Source: Clostridia bacterium (GTDB lineage: Bacteria > Bacillota > Clostridia > Christensenellales > CAG-138). Taken from it: a stretch of DNA of 64,000 nucleotides. A model generated the notes under the pieces. That model saw nothing but the letters and a program-made list of their open reading frames with translations. It was not told where the DNA came from and made no database searches. Shown in pieces: positions 17,064-26,090 of this stretch. How positions within the stretch are numbered: position 1 is the stretch's first letter; the number at the start of each line of letters is the position of its first letter. Position numbers and translations under genes: made by a program. Location: the NCBI GenBank assembly GCA_017538255.1, contig JAFYJD010000025.1, forward strand, positions 62,001-126,000. The letters run 5' to 3'.

Positions 17064-17395
17064 AAACCCGAGTAAGACAAGTGACCGCGCTTCGTGCGAG
17101 GAAAGTCCGAGCTCCACAGGACAGGGTGCCGGGTAACGCCCGGTGAAGGCGACTTCAAGGAAAGTGCAACAGAAATAAACCGCCGCTTTGCGGTAAGGAT
17201 GGAAAGGCGAGGTAAGAGCTCACCGACGCTTCGGCGACGAAGCGTGCCCTGTAAACCCCACCCGGAGCAAGATTGATATGAGAGCATTCAATGGTCGTCC
17301 GCCACGCTCCCCGTAATCGCTGGAATATGCAGGCAACTGCATATCAAGATAGATGGTCACATAAACAGAACTCGGCTTACGGCTTACTCGGTTTT
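17064..17395 (+). ncRNA. rnpB: RNase P RNA, bacterial class A
   Basis: The catalytic RNA that trims tRNA 5' leaders. Conserved segments are present in order: GAGGAAAGTCCGAGCTCC (CR I), ACAGAA, GGTAAGAGCTCACCG, AAACCCCACCCGGAGCAAG, and AGATGGTCACATAAACAGAA near the 3' end. Helix P1 pairs AAAACCCGAGTAAG (17063-17076) with CTTACTCGGTTTT (17383-17395) with one bulge, which sets the ends. A strong terminator follows directly. Confidence 0.96.
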
Positions 17396-17427
17396 ACGGC
17401 TGCGAATATCGCAGCCGTTATTTTTTT
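17396..17427 (+). terminator. Terminator of rnpB
   Basis: A perfect 10-bp stem (17396-17405 with 17409-17418), 3-nt loop, then TATTTTTTT. Confidence 0.9.
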
Positions 17428-17494
17428 GCGGCATACGAAGCGCGACTTATGCATATAAACAATTGAGGCAAAAAGATATTCTACGGAGGTCCTT

Positions 17495-18439
17495 ATGGAA
17501 TTAAGACGCAGAAGAGGCGGCGCAAGACACGCGCGAAACTACTATACTTCAAGAACATATTCTCGCAGAAAACAGGATGGCGAAGGAGGCCTTTTCGGCA
17601 CCCTGCTTTTACTTATACTGACGGCCGCGCTCGTGTACATACTTGTTGCAACGCCCGTCGGCAGTTGGCTTGCCGGAAGTGTATTAGGCATCGGCAAGAA
17701 TGGAAAGCCGGAAAGCGGCATAACTTCGCCCCTCCCAAGCCTGAGTCCGACAGGCCCTACAACTGATACCAACTCCCCTCAAAGCGTCGATACCGACACG
17801 AAGCAGTTTGAATTGAAGGCGCTCGAAACTTACGCGCTTCAAATCGGGGTCTTCGATACCGCCGACAGTGCGCGTTCGCTCATATCGACGCTGAAATCGC
17901 TCGGCGCTGCTGGCTACGCACTTTCAACGGACGAAGGCATACGCGTCATCGCTTCCAGTTATCCCACGGAAGCCGCGGCGTCAAGCGTCAGCAAAAGGCT
18001 CAACGAACAGGGTTATCAGTCCGTCGTCTACCCCATCGCCTTAGAAAGCGCTGTTTTGACCTGCACCTCTGATGCGGAAAAACTGAAAGCGGTTGAAACA
18101 GCCTGCTCAACGGCAGGCGAAATGATCGACCTTGTATATGAGGAAACTATCCGATTTGACGGCGAAGAACGCGGCGTGGATTACGGCAACGCCGTTGTTC
18201 GTGAACTGCTTGAAAAGGTTCGCGCGATCCGCACGTCGCTTGACGGCATAAATGATGATGGCGGCGTCATAGCATGCCTTGATGAATACTATCTGCAGTT
18301 GACCGGCGCCCTGATGCGGTTTTTATCATCGGAGACCGATAACCGAGTTGAATTGAGCGGCAGACTGAAGTATCTTGAGATCGAGATAATCGATCATTAC
18401 AAGACTTTGCTCTCTGATGTGCTTGCTCACAAAACATAA
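17495..18439 (+). CDS. Membrane-anchored SPOR-domain protein
   Basis: A 314-residue protein with a basic N terminus (Arg/Lys/Gly-rich, 1-32), one membrane helix (about 33-55), a Pro/Ser/Thr linker and a SPOR-type domain at about 110-182 (YALQIGVFDTADSA to YQSVVYP). SPOR domains bind denuded glycan at division septa or spore cortex. The C-terminal 130 residues are helical and unrecognised. The ribosome binding site is GGAGG. It ends 1 bp from the convergent Spo0A_C-like gene. Confidence 0.8.
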   Translation: MELRRRRGGARHARNYYTSRTYSRRKQDGEGGLFGTLLLLILTAALVYILVATPVGSWLAGSVLGIGKNGKPESGITSPLPSLSPTGPTTDTNSPQSVDTDTKQFELKALETYALQIGVFDTADSARSLISTLKSLGAAGYALSTDEGIRVIASSYPTEAAASSVSKRLNEQGYQSVVYPIALESAVLTCTSDAEKLKAVETACSTAGEMIDLVYEETIRFDGEERGVDYGNAVVRELLEKVRAIRTSLDGINDDGGVIACLDEYYLQLTGALMRFLSSETDNRVELSGRLKYLEIEIIDHYKTLLSDVLAHKT

Positions 18440-18440
18440 C

Positions 18441-18809
18441 CTAAGCAGATCTGTCGCTTCCGACGTCCGTTTCGCCGCTTATCTCTATCGCGGCGCGGCA
18501 GATGAACTCGCTCAGCGACGGCGGATAGTTCTTTGAATAGGACGGAAAGATGCTGTGCAGGCGCGAATTGTACGATGTTTGCCAAGCCGTTTGCAGCGAA
18601 TAATACATACAACGCTTTGCGCAGCTTTCTGACACACCGTACTCGCTTTTAAGCGCCGCGTATACGTCGATCTTACCACTGTAGTATCCAAGCGGATCGG
18701 CTGATATCATCCTGATCGCATACACAAGATACCCAAATCCGCTGTGTTGCGGAAAGAACCCGAGTTCAAGCAAATACTTTGCGGGGACATTTGAAAACAT
18801 ATCACTCAC
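18441..18809 (-). CDS. Stand-alone Spo0A C-terminal-domain-like protein
   Basis: A 122-residue protein that resembles the DNA-binding (effector) domain of Spo0A: LLELGFFPQHSGFGYLVYAI, a helical middle, and YGVSESCAKRCMYYSLQTAW in the place of the Spo0A recognition helices. No receiver domain is present, so it would not be controlled by phosphorylation. It could act as a constitutive regulator or decoy in sporulation, which is inference. AAAGGAG lies 8 nt before the ATG. Confidence 0.65.
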   Translation of the reverse strand: MSDMFSNVPAKYLLELGFFPQHSGFGYLVYAIRMISADPLGYYSGKIDVYAALKSEYGVSESCAKRCMYYSLQTAWQTSYNSRLHSIFPSYSKNYPPSLSEFICRAAIEISGETDVGSDRSA

Positions 18810-18894
18810 TCCTTTGTCGAAAACTGATGTTTTCTGTGGAAACGATTATAGTGCTGTTTGTTTCAAAAATCCTAAAATCGCGCATAATATATTT

Positions 18895-18924
18895 TGCCCG
18901 TTTGCTTGACAAATGAAACGGGCA
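18895..18924 (-). terminator. Possible terminator of spoVT
   Basis: A perfect 9-bp stem (18895-18903 with 18916-18924). On the minus strand it is followed by an A/T-rich stretch without a clean T run, so termination is uncertain. Confidence 0.45.
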
Positions 18925-18959
18925 GTAATTAGTGCTTTTGAAATATGGATAGCGTATTT

Positions 18960-19538
18960 TCAGTTTTCGAGTTGTTTGCCGATAAATATCGCCGCTGTCT
19001 CCGCGACCTTGATATCCGCCGGATCGAAAACAGCGTTTTTATCCTTCGAAATGAGCATAACAGCCCCTATCGCGTCGCCCGCCGAGATTATCGGATGGAT
19101 GAACTGAAGCGTATACGCGCCGATGCTTTCATCGCCCCTTGTTATCTCGGTCATCCTGTCGCCATGTGAACCGTTATTGAGTACGTTCCTTCTTGCATCG
19201 ATAAGTCCCAGCATCTCCTCGCTGATCTGCCTTCCCGCGGCAAGCGACGATCCCTGCGCGTAATCGCGCCTTGACGAGCCGCTTGAAGCAACTATCGCGT
19301 CCTTATCGCAGATCGCCACGATATGCCCCACGGATTGGTGGATCGTTTCGGCGTATTCCTTGACAAAACCGCCGAGTTCGCCAACAAGAGAGTATTTTTT
19401 GAGTATGACTCCCCCGTCCCTGTCAGTATATATCTCAAGAGCGTCGCCTTCACGTATCTTCAGCGTTCTTCTTATCTCTTTTGGTATAACTACTCTTCCG
19501 AGTTCATCTATCCTTCTGACAATTCCGGTTGCTTTCAT
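18960..19538 (-). CDS. spoVT: Stage V sporulation protein T
   Basis: A 192-residue regulator of late forespore genes. The N-terminal AbrB-type swapped-hairpin domain (MKATGIVRRIDELGRVVIPK to EGDALEIYTD) binds DNA. The C-terminal GAF-like domain (about 55-190) follows, as in Bacillus SpoVT. The ribosome binding site is AAGGAG. In Bacillus it is transcribed by sigma-G; the upstream region contains GCATAAA and CAATAATA at roughly fitting spacing, a weak match only. Confidence 0.94.
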   Translation of the reverse strand: MKATGIVRRIDELGRVVIPKEIRRTLKIREGDALEIYTDRDGGVILKKYSLVGELGGFVKEYAETIHQSVGHIVAICDKDAIVASSGSSRRDYAQGSSLAAGRQISEEMLGLIDARRNVLNNGSHGDRMTEITRGDESIGAYTLQFIHPIISAGDAIGAVMLISKDKNAVFDPADIKVAETAAIFIGKQLEN

Positions 19539-19690
19539 TTCTGTCTCCTTCCGGTTGTTTTAATCAGTATTATTGACAACTTGGCTCTGTTTATGCAAAA
19601 GTTTTCATTTCGGCGTATCCTCATCACTTTGCGATGATGCGCTATTTTGTTCTTTTGCACGGTATTTAAATGAAAAGTTGTAAACGGTAC

Positions 19691-19719
19691 TTGATTGAAG
19701 CTCGGTATTGGTGTATAAT
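19691..19719 (+). promoter_or_regulatory. Promoter of the surface-protein operon
   Basis: TTGATT (19691-19696), 17-bp spacer and TATAAT (19714-19719), about 105 bp upstream of the start. Confidence 0.65.
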
Positions 19720-19824
19720 AGAGTATAGGTTTATGTGCCCGAACGTATGCTTCCGGCGCTCTTCCGAAAAAGATCACTATCTCTCAACGCCCGCGTTTTG
19801 CGGCGGCGTACAAAGGAGTTTACA

Positions 19825-21675
19825 TTGAATATGAAGAAGTTATTTGCTTTTGTTCTTATATCTATATTTGCTCTTATGCAGGCAATCACCGTGTTTGCGG
19901 TCGGAAGCGACGAAGGTGAATCATCGCCCGTTATGCTTAACGATGATATGTATTACGTTGATGCGTACACCGTCGCTCCTCAGAGCGGCAGTTCAACCGG
20001 GATCGCAACGATCGAGGCGAATCCTTCGAGGCTTGCTTCACCCGGTACGGTTGAAGTAACGATCAAACTTCGCAATACCGGCAATCAATACGGCGGCAAT
20101 TCTTCCGATGTCAAGGATGACGCCTTTGGCGGATCTTCTCTTAACGATCAATCGGCGCTCGATCCCTCTATCACCATCAATCCATCGACCGAACCGGTCA
20201 AACCCAGTCCCAGTCCCACTCCCACAACAACTCCCCCGTCTGAACCTACCCCAACGCCTGACATCACAATAACGCCCACTTCCGGGCCGGATCCCACGCC
20301 CGTGCCTACGCCCGGACTTTTTACCAACGTCAACATCACAAACGCATATAACGCTGTTTTTACAACAAGCGACGTCAGCCCCGGGCAGGTCGGCGTATAC
20401 CGCACCTCGATGATGGTTACCGAAGCGATGATTGGTCAAACGCTCTCATTTACCATCTCCTGGTTCGACACTTCGGTCAACCGCACCTATTATCAGCAGC
20501 TCGCGCTTGTTATCCAACGTTCTGATACCGCATATCTGCGCCTTACACGAACGTCAAGCACCGCCAACGCCGCAATCGGTGATGAGGTAAAGTTTGTTTA
20601 CACCGTTGTCAACACTGGAACACGGCGCCTCAATACGATCAAGATCGTTGATGACAAGATCGGCGGCTCCTCTCCCATCGCCGCGCCTTTTTCGCTCGCG
20701 TCCGGTGAGAAGCGCGAGATCGTTTATACCTACAAGATGAAAAGTGCAAGCGTTGTGTCCAAGCCAACGGCGACATTCGTACCCGACGGCAGCAGTACGG
20801 TGCTCTCCGTTACTGTATCCAAATTAACCATTGGACTTGTAACGGCGCAGCTCACAAAGAGCGCCACCATCGGCACCCCCACTCCCGAGGGTGTTCCATT
20901 CACGCTGTTTTTGACCAATAACGGCAGCCAGAATCTTACAAACCTTACCGTAAAGGATGATCTCGGCACCGTGCTTGCTTCGTCATTCACGCTTGCGATC
21001 GGCGAAAGCAAGATAATTGAGCATTTTGTTCCGAACCCCTCAACCGTTCGCAACGTGGTATTCTATATAACGGGCAAATACGATGCGGACAAGGAGTTTA
21101 GCGACAATACTGCAAGTTATACCGTGCGCCCATATATCAACCCCGATCTGCTGGGCATCAGATTCAGCGGCGAAGTCAGGCGGACGCTCGACGGCGATAA
21201 CAGTATAGGGCTTACCTTTACCGTTAAAAACACCGGCCAAGTTACATATACAAATGTTATCCTGACTGAGAAGGAACTCGGATACAACATCCACGAAATA
21301 CCTACGCTTGCGCCCAACTCCGGTGATATATCGTTCAATGTGGATCTCAAGATCGATGAGCCTCGCGAACTTGTGTTCTATCTCACCGCGCTTGATTCAT
21401 CCGGCAATACGCATTTATTTGAAGCGTACATCAACGCGAGTTCGATCGACATCGATTCTTCCGTGCCCAATGCTACGCCCGTGCCGGGAGACGACAGCGG
21501 TGCATCGATCGTGGATATCGATGTTGACAGGCAGATCAGCGACAAAGGTCAGAAATTGCTGAAACTTTGGAACACGCTTAAGATAATCTTCATCTTTGCG
21601 CTTGTGGTCGTGCTTCTGCTCGGCGCTTTCGAAATATATCTGTTCATCCGCAGCAGGCGCGCCGCAAAACGCTGA
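19825..21675 (+). CDS. Secreted, membrane-anchored surface protein with Ig-like repeats
   Basis: A 616-residue protein with a signal peptide (LFAFVLISIFALMQAITVFA), four or more beta-rich repeats of about 100 residues, and one C-terminal membrane helix followed by RSRRAAKR. The repeats share phrases such as VKNTGQVTYTNV and LTNNGSQNLTNLTVKD, typical of CARDB/DUF11-like domains in S-layer-type proteins. A Pro/Thr/Ser linker lies between repeats one and two. There is no sortase motif. Start: TTG 19825 is 6 nt from AAAGGAG; ATG 19831 is 12 nt away. Confidence 0.75.
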   Translation: MNMKKLFAFVLISIFALMQAITVFAVGSDEGESSPVMLNDDMYYVDAYTVAPQSGSSTGIATIEANPSRLASPGTVEVTIKLRNTGNQYGGNSSDVKDDAFGGSSLNDQSALDPSITINPSTEPVKPSPSPTPTTTPPSEPTPTPDITITPTSGPDPTPVPTPGLFTNVNITNAYNAVFTTSDVSPGQVGVYRTSMMVTEAMIGQTLSFTISWFDTSVNRTYYQQLALVIQRSDTAYLRLTRTSSTANAAIGDEVKFVYTVVNTGTRRLNTIKIVDDKIGGSSPIAAPFSLASGEKREIVYTYKMKSASVVSKPTATFVPDGSSTVLSVTVSKLTIGLVTAQLTKSATIGTPTPEGVPFTLFLTNNGSQNLTNLTVKDDLGTVLASSFTLAIGESKIIEHFVPNPSTVRNVVFYITGKYDADKEFSDNTASYTVRPYINPDLLGIRFSGEVRRTLDGDNSIGLTFTVKNTGQVTYTNVILTEKELGYNIHEIPTLAPNSGDISFNVDLKIDEPRELVFYLTALDSSGNTHLFEAYINASSIDIDSSVPNATPVPGDDSGASIVDIDVDRQISDKGQKLLKLWNTLKIIFIFALVVVLLLGAFEIYLFIRSRRAAKR

Positions 21676-21691
21676 GTTTCAAATAAAGATA

Positions 21692-22195
21692 ATGCTTAAT
21701 TCGTCTTCCGATCAAAAACTGCTCCGCCTTGTGACTGCGGGCGTGTTTATTGCGCTTGTCGCCGTTGTAACGATGCTCGCCATCCCCCTTCCCGGCGGAC
21801 ACGGCTATATCAACCTCGGCGACACGCTTATACACATAGTCGTTTTTGCGTTTGGCGATATCTATGCCGTCGCTATAGCGGCGCTCGGCAGTGCGATAGC
21901 CGATCTCATACTTGGCTATACCGTGTACGCACCCTGTACGCTAATAGTCAAGGGGCTGATGGTCCTTATTGGCATAATTCTGATAAAACGCTTTAAGCAT
22001 AGACCCATCGCGTTCTTTATCAGCGGACTCATTGTTCCGTTTGGCTATTTTATCTTTGAGATACTGCTTTATTCCGCTGAAGTCGCTGCGCTGAATCTAA
22101 TTTGGAACACGCTTCAATACGCCGTCAGCGCTATCCTCGCTTCCGTTATCCTCAAACTGCTTGAAAAGCCGATAGAGCGGTTTCGCGGCAGATAA
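21692..22195 (+). CDS. ECF transporter S component
   Basis: A 167-residue membrane protein with six predicted helices. GGHGYINLGDTLIH and GSAIADLILGYTVYAP are hallmarks of vitamin-binding S components of the ECF type (PF07155-like). S components share a common ATPase/EcfT module, which is not in the window. The vitamin cannot be told; riboflavin or hydroxymethylpyrimidine relatives are closest by eye. It lies 16 bp after the surface protein gene, with a weak ribosome binding site. No riboswitch was seen upstream. Confidence 0.8.
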   Translation: MLNSSSDQKLLRLVTAGVFIALVAVVTMLAIPLPGGHGYINLGDTLIHIVVFAFGDIYAVAIAALGSAIADLILGYTVYAPCTLIVKGLMVLIGIILIKRFKHRPIAFFISGLIVPFGYFIFEILLYSAEVAALNLIWNTLQYAVSAILASVILKLLEKPIERFRGR

Positions 22196-22220
22196 ACCAT
22201 CCTCAAACACAAAGAAAACT

Positions 22221-23660
22221 ATGGATAATACGCTTTCGATAATCATACTCATATTCAGTCTTGTTTCATTGGCAACGACTGTTTCGCTGCTTTTGTTTAC
22301 GATACTTCAAAACAAGCGTATCTCTTCAAAGACTTTAGAGGCGTATTCCGGTCTTTTGAGCGAACACGAGCGCAGAATGCATGCTAAACTCAACGATATC
22401 CGTGCTGAGACCGCGCGCGATTTTGAGCAGCTGCGCACTTCGCTTGGCGACAGTCTTTCCGCGCGACTTGAGTTTATGGGGCGTTCGCTCGGTGAAAAGA
22501 GCGATAGTATGAATCAAACCATCACAGCGAATCACGAAACGCTTGAAAGGCATCTCCTTGACAGGCAGGAAACGCTCCGTGCAAGCGTCGGCGAAAATCT
22601 TGCAAATGTTCAGTCTACACTCAACGCGAACAATCTGCACAGCGAAGAAAGATTTAAAAGTTTTGAAAGTGCGCTGGGCGAACAACTTCGATCCCTTGAA
22701 ACATCACTTAGGTTGTTAAGGGAAACGACCTCGACTCAGCTTGACGCCATTCGCGGCGTTGTTAACGAGAAACTCCAGCAAACACTCAACGAGCGTCTTA
22801 GCGAAAGTTTCAAGATCGTGGACGATCGGCTTGCCGAAGTCTATAAGGGACTCGGTGAGATGCAGACGCTTGCGACGGGCGTTGGCGACCTAAAAAAAGT
22901 GCTGTCCAATGTTAAAACACGCGGCATACTTGGCGAGATCCAGTTAAAGGCGATACTCGACGAGATACTTGCGCCCGAGCAGTTCGTCAGCAACTTCGCG
23001 CCCGAAAAGGGCAAACGTGAGGTCGTCGAATTTGCGGTCAAACTGCCCAACACCGGCGGCAGCGCGCCCGTATATCTTCCTATCGACAGTAAATTCCCCG
23101 GAGACAGGTACATCGCGCTTATGGATGCGTACGATATCGGCGACCAAGTTGTTATCGCCGAAGCCAAGAACTCGCTCAAGGACACGCTGATCTCCTGCGC
23201 CAAAGATATCAACAAAAAATACATCAAACCGCCTATAACCACCAATTTTGCGATAATGTTTTTACCAACGGAGGGGCTTTATGCCGAAGCCGTCAGGATG
23301 GGAATGATCGAGGAGCTGCAAACCAGGCATTCAGTCAACCTTGCGGGTCCATCCACAATGGCTGCGCTTTTGAACAGTCTTCAAATGGGCTTCAGGACGC
23401 TCGCTATACAGAAGCAAAGCAGCGATGTTTGGGATCTGCTTGCCGATGTAAAGAAAGAGTTCGGAGCATTCAACACCGTGCTCACTAGGGCAAGAAGCGC
23501 TATAGAAAATGCGAACACCGAACTTGATGCGCTGATCGGAACGCGCACGCGCAAGATACTTAACACTATCAGCAAGATCGAATCCCTGCCAAGCCCCAAC
23601 GATGCCGCCAAACTGACGGACGGCGCGGTCTTGGACAGCACCAAAATAATCGAAGAATAA
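22221..23660 (+). CDS. rmuC: DNA recombination protein RmuC
   Basis: A 479-residue protein with an N-terminal membrane helix (about 4-26), a long coiled coil (45-210) and a nuclease-like C-terminal domain. The family core is seen in GILGEIQLKAILDEIL, EFAVKLPNTGG, LPIDSKFPGDRY and FLPTEGLYAEAV. RmuC limits inversions and is thought to process DNA near replication. It lies in the run with the ECF S component (25 bp upstream) and lgt (29 bp downstream). Confidence 0.92.
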   Translation: MDNTLSIIILIFSLVSLATTVSLLLFTILQNKRISSKTLEAYSGLLSEHERRMHAKLNDIRAETARDFEQLRTSLGDSLSARLEFMGRSLGEKSDSMNQTITANHETLERHLLDRQETLRASVGENLANVQSTLNANNLHSEERFKSFESALGEQLRSLETSLRLLRETTSTQLDAIRGVVNEKLQQTLNERLSESFKIVDDRLAEVYKGLGEMQTLATGVGDLKKVLSNVKTRGILGEIQLKAILDEILAPEQFVSNFAPEKGKREVVEFAVKLPNTGGSAPVYLPIDSKFPGDRYIALMDAYDIGDQVVIAEAKNSLKDTLISCAKDINKKYIKPPITTNFAIMFLPTEGLYAEAVRMGMIEELQTRHSVNLAGPSTMAALLNSLQMGFRTLAIQKQSSDVWDLLADVKKEFGAFNTVLTRARSAIENANTELDALIGTRTRKILNTISKIESLPSPNDAAKLTDGAVLDSTKIIEE

Positions 23661-23689
23661 TCTACAACAACCGTTTGGGAGGAATCAAA

Positions 23690-24604
23690 ATGCATCCGTT
23701 TATACATATCTTTGGGCTCAACATCCCAAGTTACGGGCTTATGATGTCGCTGGCATTCATTACAGCGATACTGATCTCGTATTTCAGGGTCAAGAAAGCA
23801 GGACTCGATCAGGACACCTTTTTGAATCTCGCGATTATCTCGCTCGTTGCCGGGCTCATTTCCGCGTATCTTCTCTATATCTTTGTAACTTATCCAATCA
23901 AGGAGATATTCAAAAGCATCACCTCCGGCAGTTTCTATGTGTTCAAAAACGGCGGTCTTGTTTTCTACGGCGGTGTTATCGGCGGCGTGCTTGCAGCTTT
24001 GCTCTACATACACATCAAAAAGCAGCGCTTCCTTGACTATGCCGCTGTGATCGTGCCTACGATACCGCTTGCGCACGCGTTCGGCAGGATCGGATGTTTT
24101 CTTGCGGGTTGCTGCTATGGCAAAGTCTGCGAAACTCCTATCTCCGTTTTCTATAAAAATCCGATAGGCGGAGCGCCAATTGGCGTGCCTGTTTTTCCAA
24201 TCCAACTTATAGAAGCCGCATGCAATATTGTCGTGTTTGTGATACTTATGGTCTATGTAGGCAAAAAACTCAAAAAAGGAAGCGTCATATTCCTTTATAT
24301 GATCCTGTACGGCATCGAAAGGTTCATCCTCGAATACTTCCGATTCGACGAGATCCGCGGCATCTTCCTCGGGCTCTCGACCTCGCAATGGATCAGCATA
24401 TTTATGGTAGTAACAGGCATAGCCGGTATGATAATTATGCTCAAAAAGGAGCGCGGATCGATGTTGGACGCGTCCATGCCCGATGCAGGTTCGCAAGACG
24501 GTCGGCAAGCGCTTGACGAAGCGTCAACAATCGCTGTCGAAAGCACCGCTGATGATGCTGTAAGCGATGCTGCGGAGCCTGTTTCCGGCGACGATAACCA
24601 ATGA
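23690..24604 (+). CDS. lgt: Prolipoprotein diacylglyceryl transferase
   Basis: A 304-residue membrane enzyme that transfers diacylglycerol from phosphatidylglycerol to the lipobox Cys of prolipoproteins. The signature HAFGRIGCFLAGCCYGK is intact. Seven helices fit residues 5-260. A hydrophilic acidic C-terminal extension of about 45 residues, rich in Asp, Ala and Ser, is not part of the core family. ATG 23690 follows GGGAGGA. A strong terminator closes the operon. Confidence 0.95.
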   Translation: MHPFIHIFGLNIPSYGLMMSLAFITAILISYFRVKKAGLDQDTFLNLAIISLVAGLISAYLLYIFVTYPIKEIFKSITSGSFYVFKNGGLVFYGGVIGGVLAALLYIHIKKQRFLDYAAVIVPTIPLAHAFGRIGCFLAGCCYGKVCETPISVFYKNPIGGAPIGVPVFPIQLIEAACNIVVFVILMVYVGKKLKKGSVIFLYMILYGIERFILEYFRFDEIRGIFLGLSTSQWISIFMVVTGIAGMIIMLKKERGSMLDASMPDAGSQDGRQALDEASTIAVESTADDAVSDAAEPVSGDDNQ

Positions 24605-24607
24605 TTC

Positions 24608-24645
24608 GATTTGCCCGTTTGCGTGCCAAACGGGCAAATCTTTTT
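24608..24645 (+). terminator. Terminator after lgt
   Basis: A perfect 14-bp stem (24608-24621 with 24627-24640) and TTTTTATT. Confidence 0.93.
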
Positions 24646-24715
24646 ATTATATGCAAAACTGAAAACGAACCCATCCGTTTTAACACAAAATAAGATATAT
24701 CTTCATCCAAAGCCT

Positions 24716-24743
24716 TTGTCTATTGCTCAATTAGTGATATAAT
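24716..24743 (+). promoter_or_regulatory. Promoter of the 2-oxoacid oxidoreductase operon
   Basis: TTGTCT (24716-24721), 16-bp spacer and TATAAT (24738-24743), 50 bp upstream of the ferredoxin subunit start. Confidence 0.6.
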
Positions 24744-24792
24744 ACTGTTGGATTTATGCGGCATACGCCGCGAAGAATAAGGAGGACTGTTT

Positions 24793-25002
24793 ATGGTCAA
24801 ACTCACCATCGATGAAAGTCGCTGCAAGGGCTGCGGTCTTTGCGTGCGTGCATGTCCGAAGAAGATCCTCGAACTTGCGAAGCACAAACTCAACGAGAAG
24901 GGTTACCATCCCGCTCAATTGATCGATCAGTCGGCCTGTGTTGCATGTGCAAGCTGCGCAAGGACATGCCCCGACGCCGTCATCACCATTGAGAAAGAAT
25001 AG
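24793..25002 (+). CDS. 2-oxoacid:ferredoxin oxidoreductase, ferredoxin-like delta subunit
   Basis: A 69-residue protein with two 4Fe-4S motifs, CKGCGLCVRACPK and CVACASCARTCPD. It passes electrons from the catalytic subunits to ferredoxin. It is first of four genes that together make a KorDABC/VorDABC-type enzyme. The ribosome binding site is GGAGG. Intergenic spacing to the alpha subunit is 15 bp. Confidence 0.93.
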   Translation: MVKLTIDESRCKGCGLCVRACPKKILELAKHKLNEKGYHPAQLIDQSACVACASCARTCPDAVITIEKE

Positions 25003-25017
25003 TAGGAGGAAACTATT

Positions 25018-26088
25018 ATGGCAAAGAAATTGATGAAGGGCTGTGAAGCGGTTGCGGAAGCAGCCATCCAGGCTGGCTGCCATTACTTCTTCGGCTACCC
25101 CATCACCCCTCAGAACGACATCCCCGAGTATATGTCCGCTCGTCTGCCCCAGATCGGCGGCTGCTTCCTGCAGGCCGAGAGTGAAGTTGCGGCAATCAAC
25201 ATGGTTTACGGCGCCGCCGCTTCCGGTGCGCGCGTTATGACCAGTTCTTCCAGCCCGGGCATCAGCCTCAAGCAGGAAGGTATGAGTTATCTTGCCGGCG
25301 CCGAACTGCCCTGCGTAGTTGTCAATATGGTGCGCGGCGGTCCCGGCCTCGGCTCCATCCAACCCTCTCAGGGCGACTATTTCCAGGCGACCCGCGGCGG
25401 CGGCCACGGCGACTATCATCCCATAGTGCTCGCGCCGTCTTCCGTTCAGGAAGCGGTTGATCTTATGCAGGACGCATTCGATCTTGCCGACGTCTATCGC
25501 ACGCCCGTTATGATCCTCGCAGACGGCATCATCGGTCAGATGATGGAACCCGTCGAGTTCCACGAGAGCAAGAATACCCGCGCACTGCCCAAAAAGGACT
25601 GGGCGGCAACCGGTTGGGATCCCAAATCCGGGCGCGCCCGCGCTGTCGTCAACTCACTCTACATCGAGGTCGATGAACTTCAGGAACTCAACGACAGGCT
25701 TCAGTCAAGATATCAGGTCATCCGCGACAATGAGACCAAAGCCGAACTTTATAACACCGACGGCGCGGAGATAATCGTATGCGCATACGGCACCGTTGCC
25801 CGTATCGTAAAATCCGCCATCAATATCTGTGAAAAGCAGGGCGTAAAGGTCGGACTTTTCCGCCCCATCACCATATGGCCTTTCCCCGAGAAGGAACTTT
25901 CCGGTGCTATGGATCAAGCAAGCGTTAAAAAGGCGATCACTGTTGAGATCAGCGCAGGTCAGATGGTAGAAGATGTACGCCTTGTTGTAAACGGCAAAAA
26001 GCCCGTCGAGTTCTTTGGCAAACCCGGCAGTTATACACCTACCGCCGAGGAGATCGCGGAATACATTATGAAGTCAAGGGAGGCTTGA
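25018..26088 (+). CDS. vorB: 2-oxoacid:ferredoxin oxidoreductase alpha subunit, VorB type
   Basis: A 356-residue subunit carrying the pyrimidine-binding and transketolase C-like domains. GYPITPQNDIPEYM, MTSSSSPGISLKQEGMSYL and VVNMVRGGPGLGSIQPSQGD are characteristic. The enzyme oxidatively decarboxylates branched-chain 2-oxoacids (3-methyl-2-oxobutanoate) or 2-oxoglutarate to the acyl-CoA, reducing ferredoxin. Sequence pattern favours VorB, but 2-oxoglutarate cannot be excluded by eye. Codon use is strongly biased, suggesting high expression. Confidence 0.88.
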   Translation: MAKKLMKGCEAVAEAAIQAGCHYFFGYPITPQNDIPEYMSARLPQIGGCFLQAESEVAAINMVYGAAASGARVMTSSSSPGISLKQEGMSYLAGAELPCVVVNMVRGGPGLGSIQPSQGDYFQATRGGGHGDYHPIVLAPSSVQEAVDLMQDAFDLADVYRTPVMILADGIIGQMMEPVEFHESKNTRALPKKDWAATGWDPKSGRARAVVNSLYIEVDELQELNDRLQSRYQVIRDNETKAELYNTDGAEIIVCAYGTVARIVKSAINICEKQGVKVGLFRPITIWPFPEKELSGAMDQASVKKAITVEISAGQMVEDVRLVVNGKKPVEFFGKPGSYTPTAEEIAEYIMKSREA

Positions 26089-26090
26089 TT

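Noticed and set aside
19545-19640. Sigma-G promoter of spoVT
   Set aside because: GCATAAA and CAATAATA lie at about the right distance but match the consensus too poorly to list as a feature.
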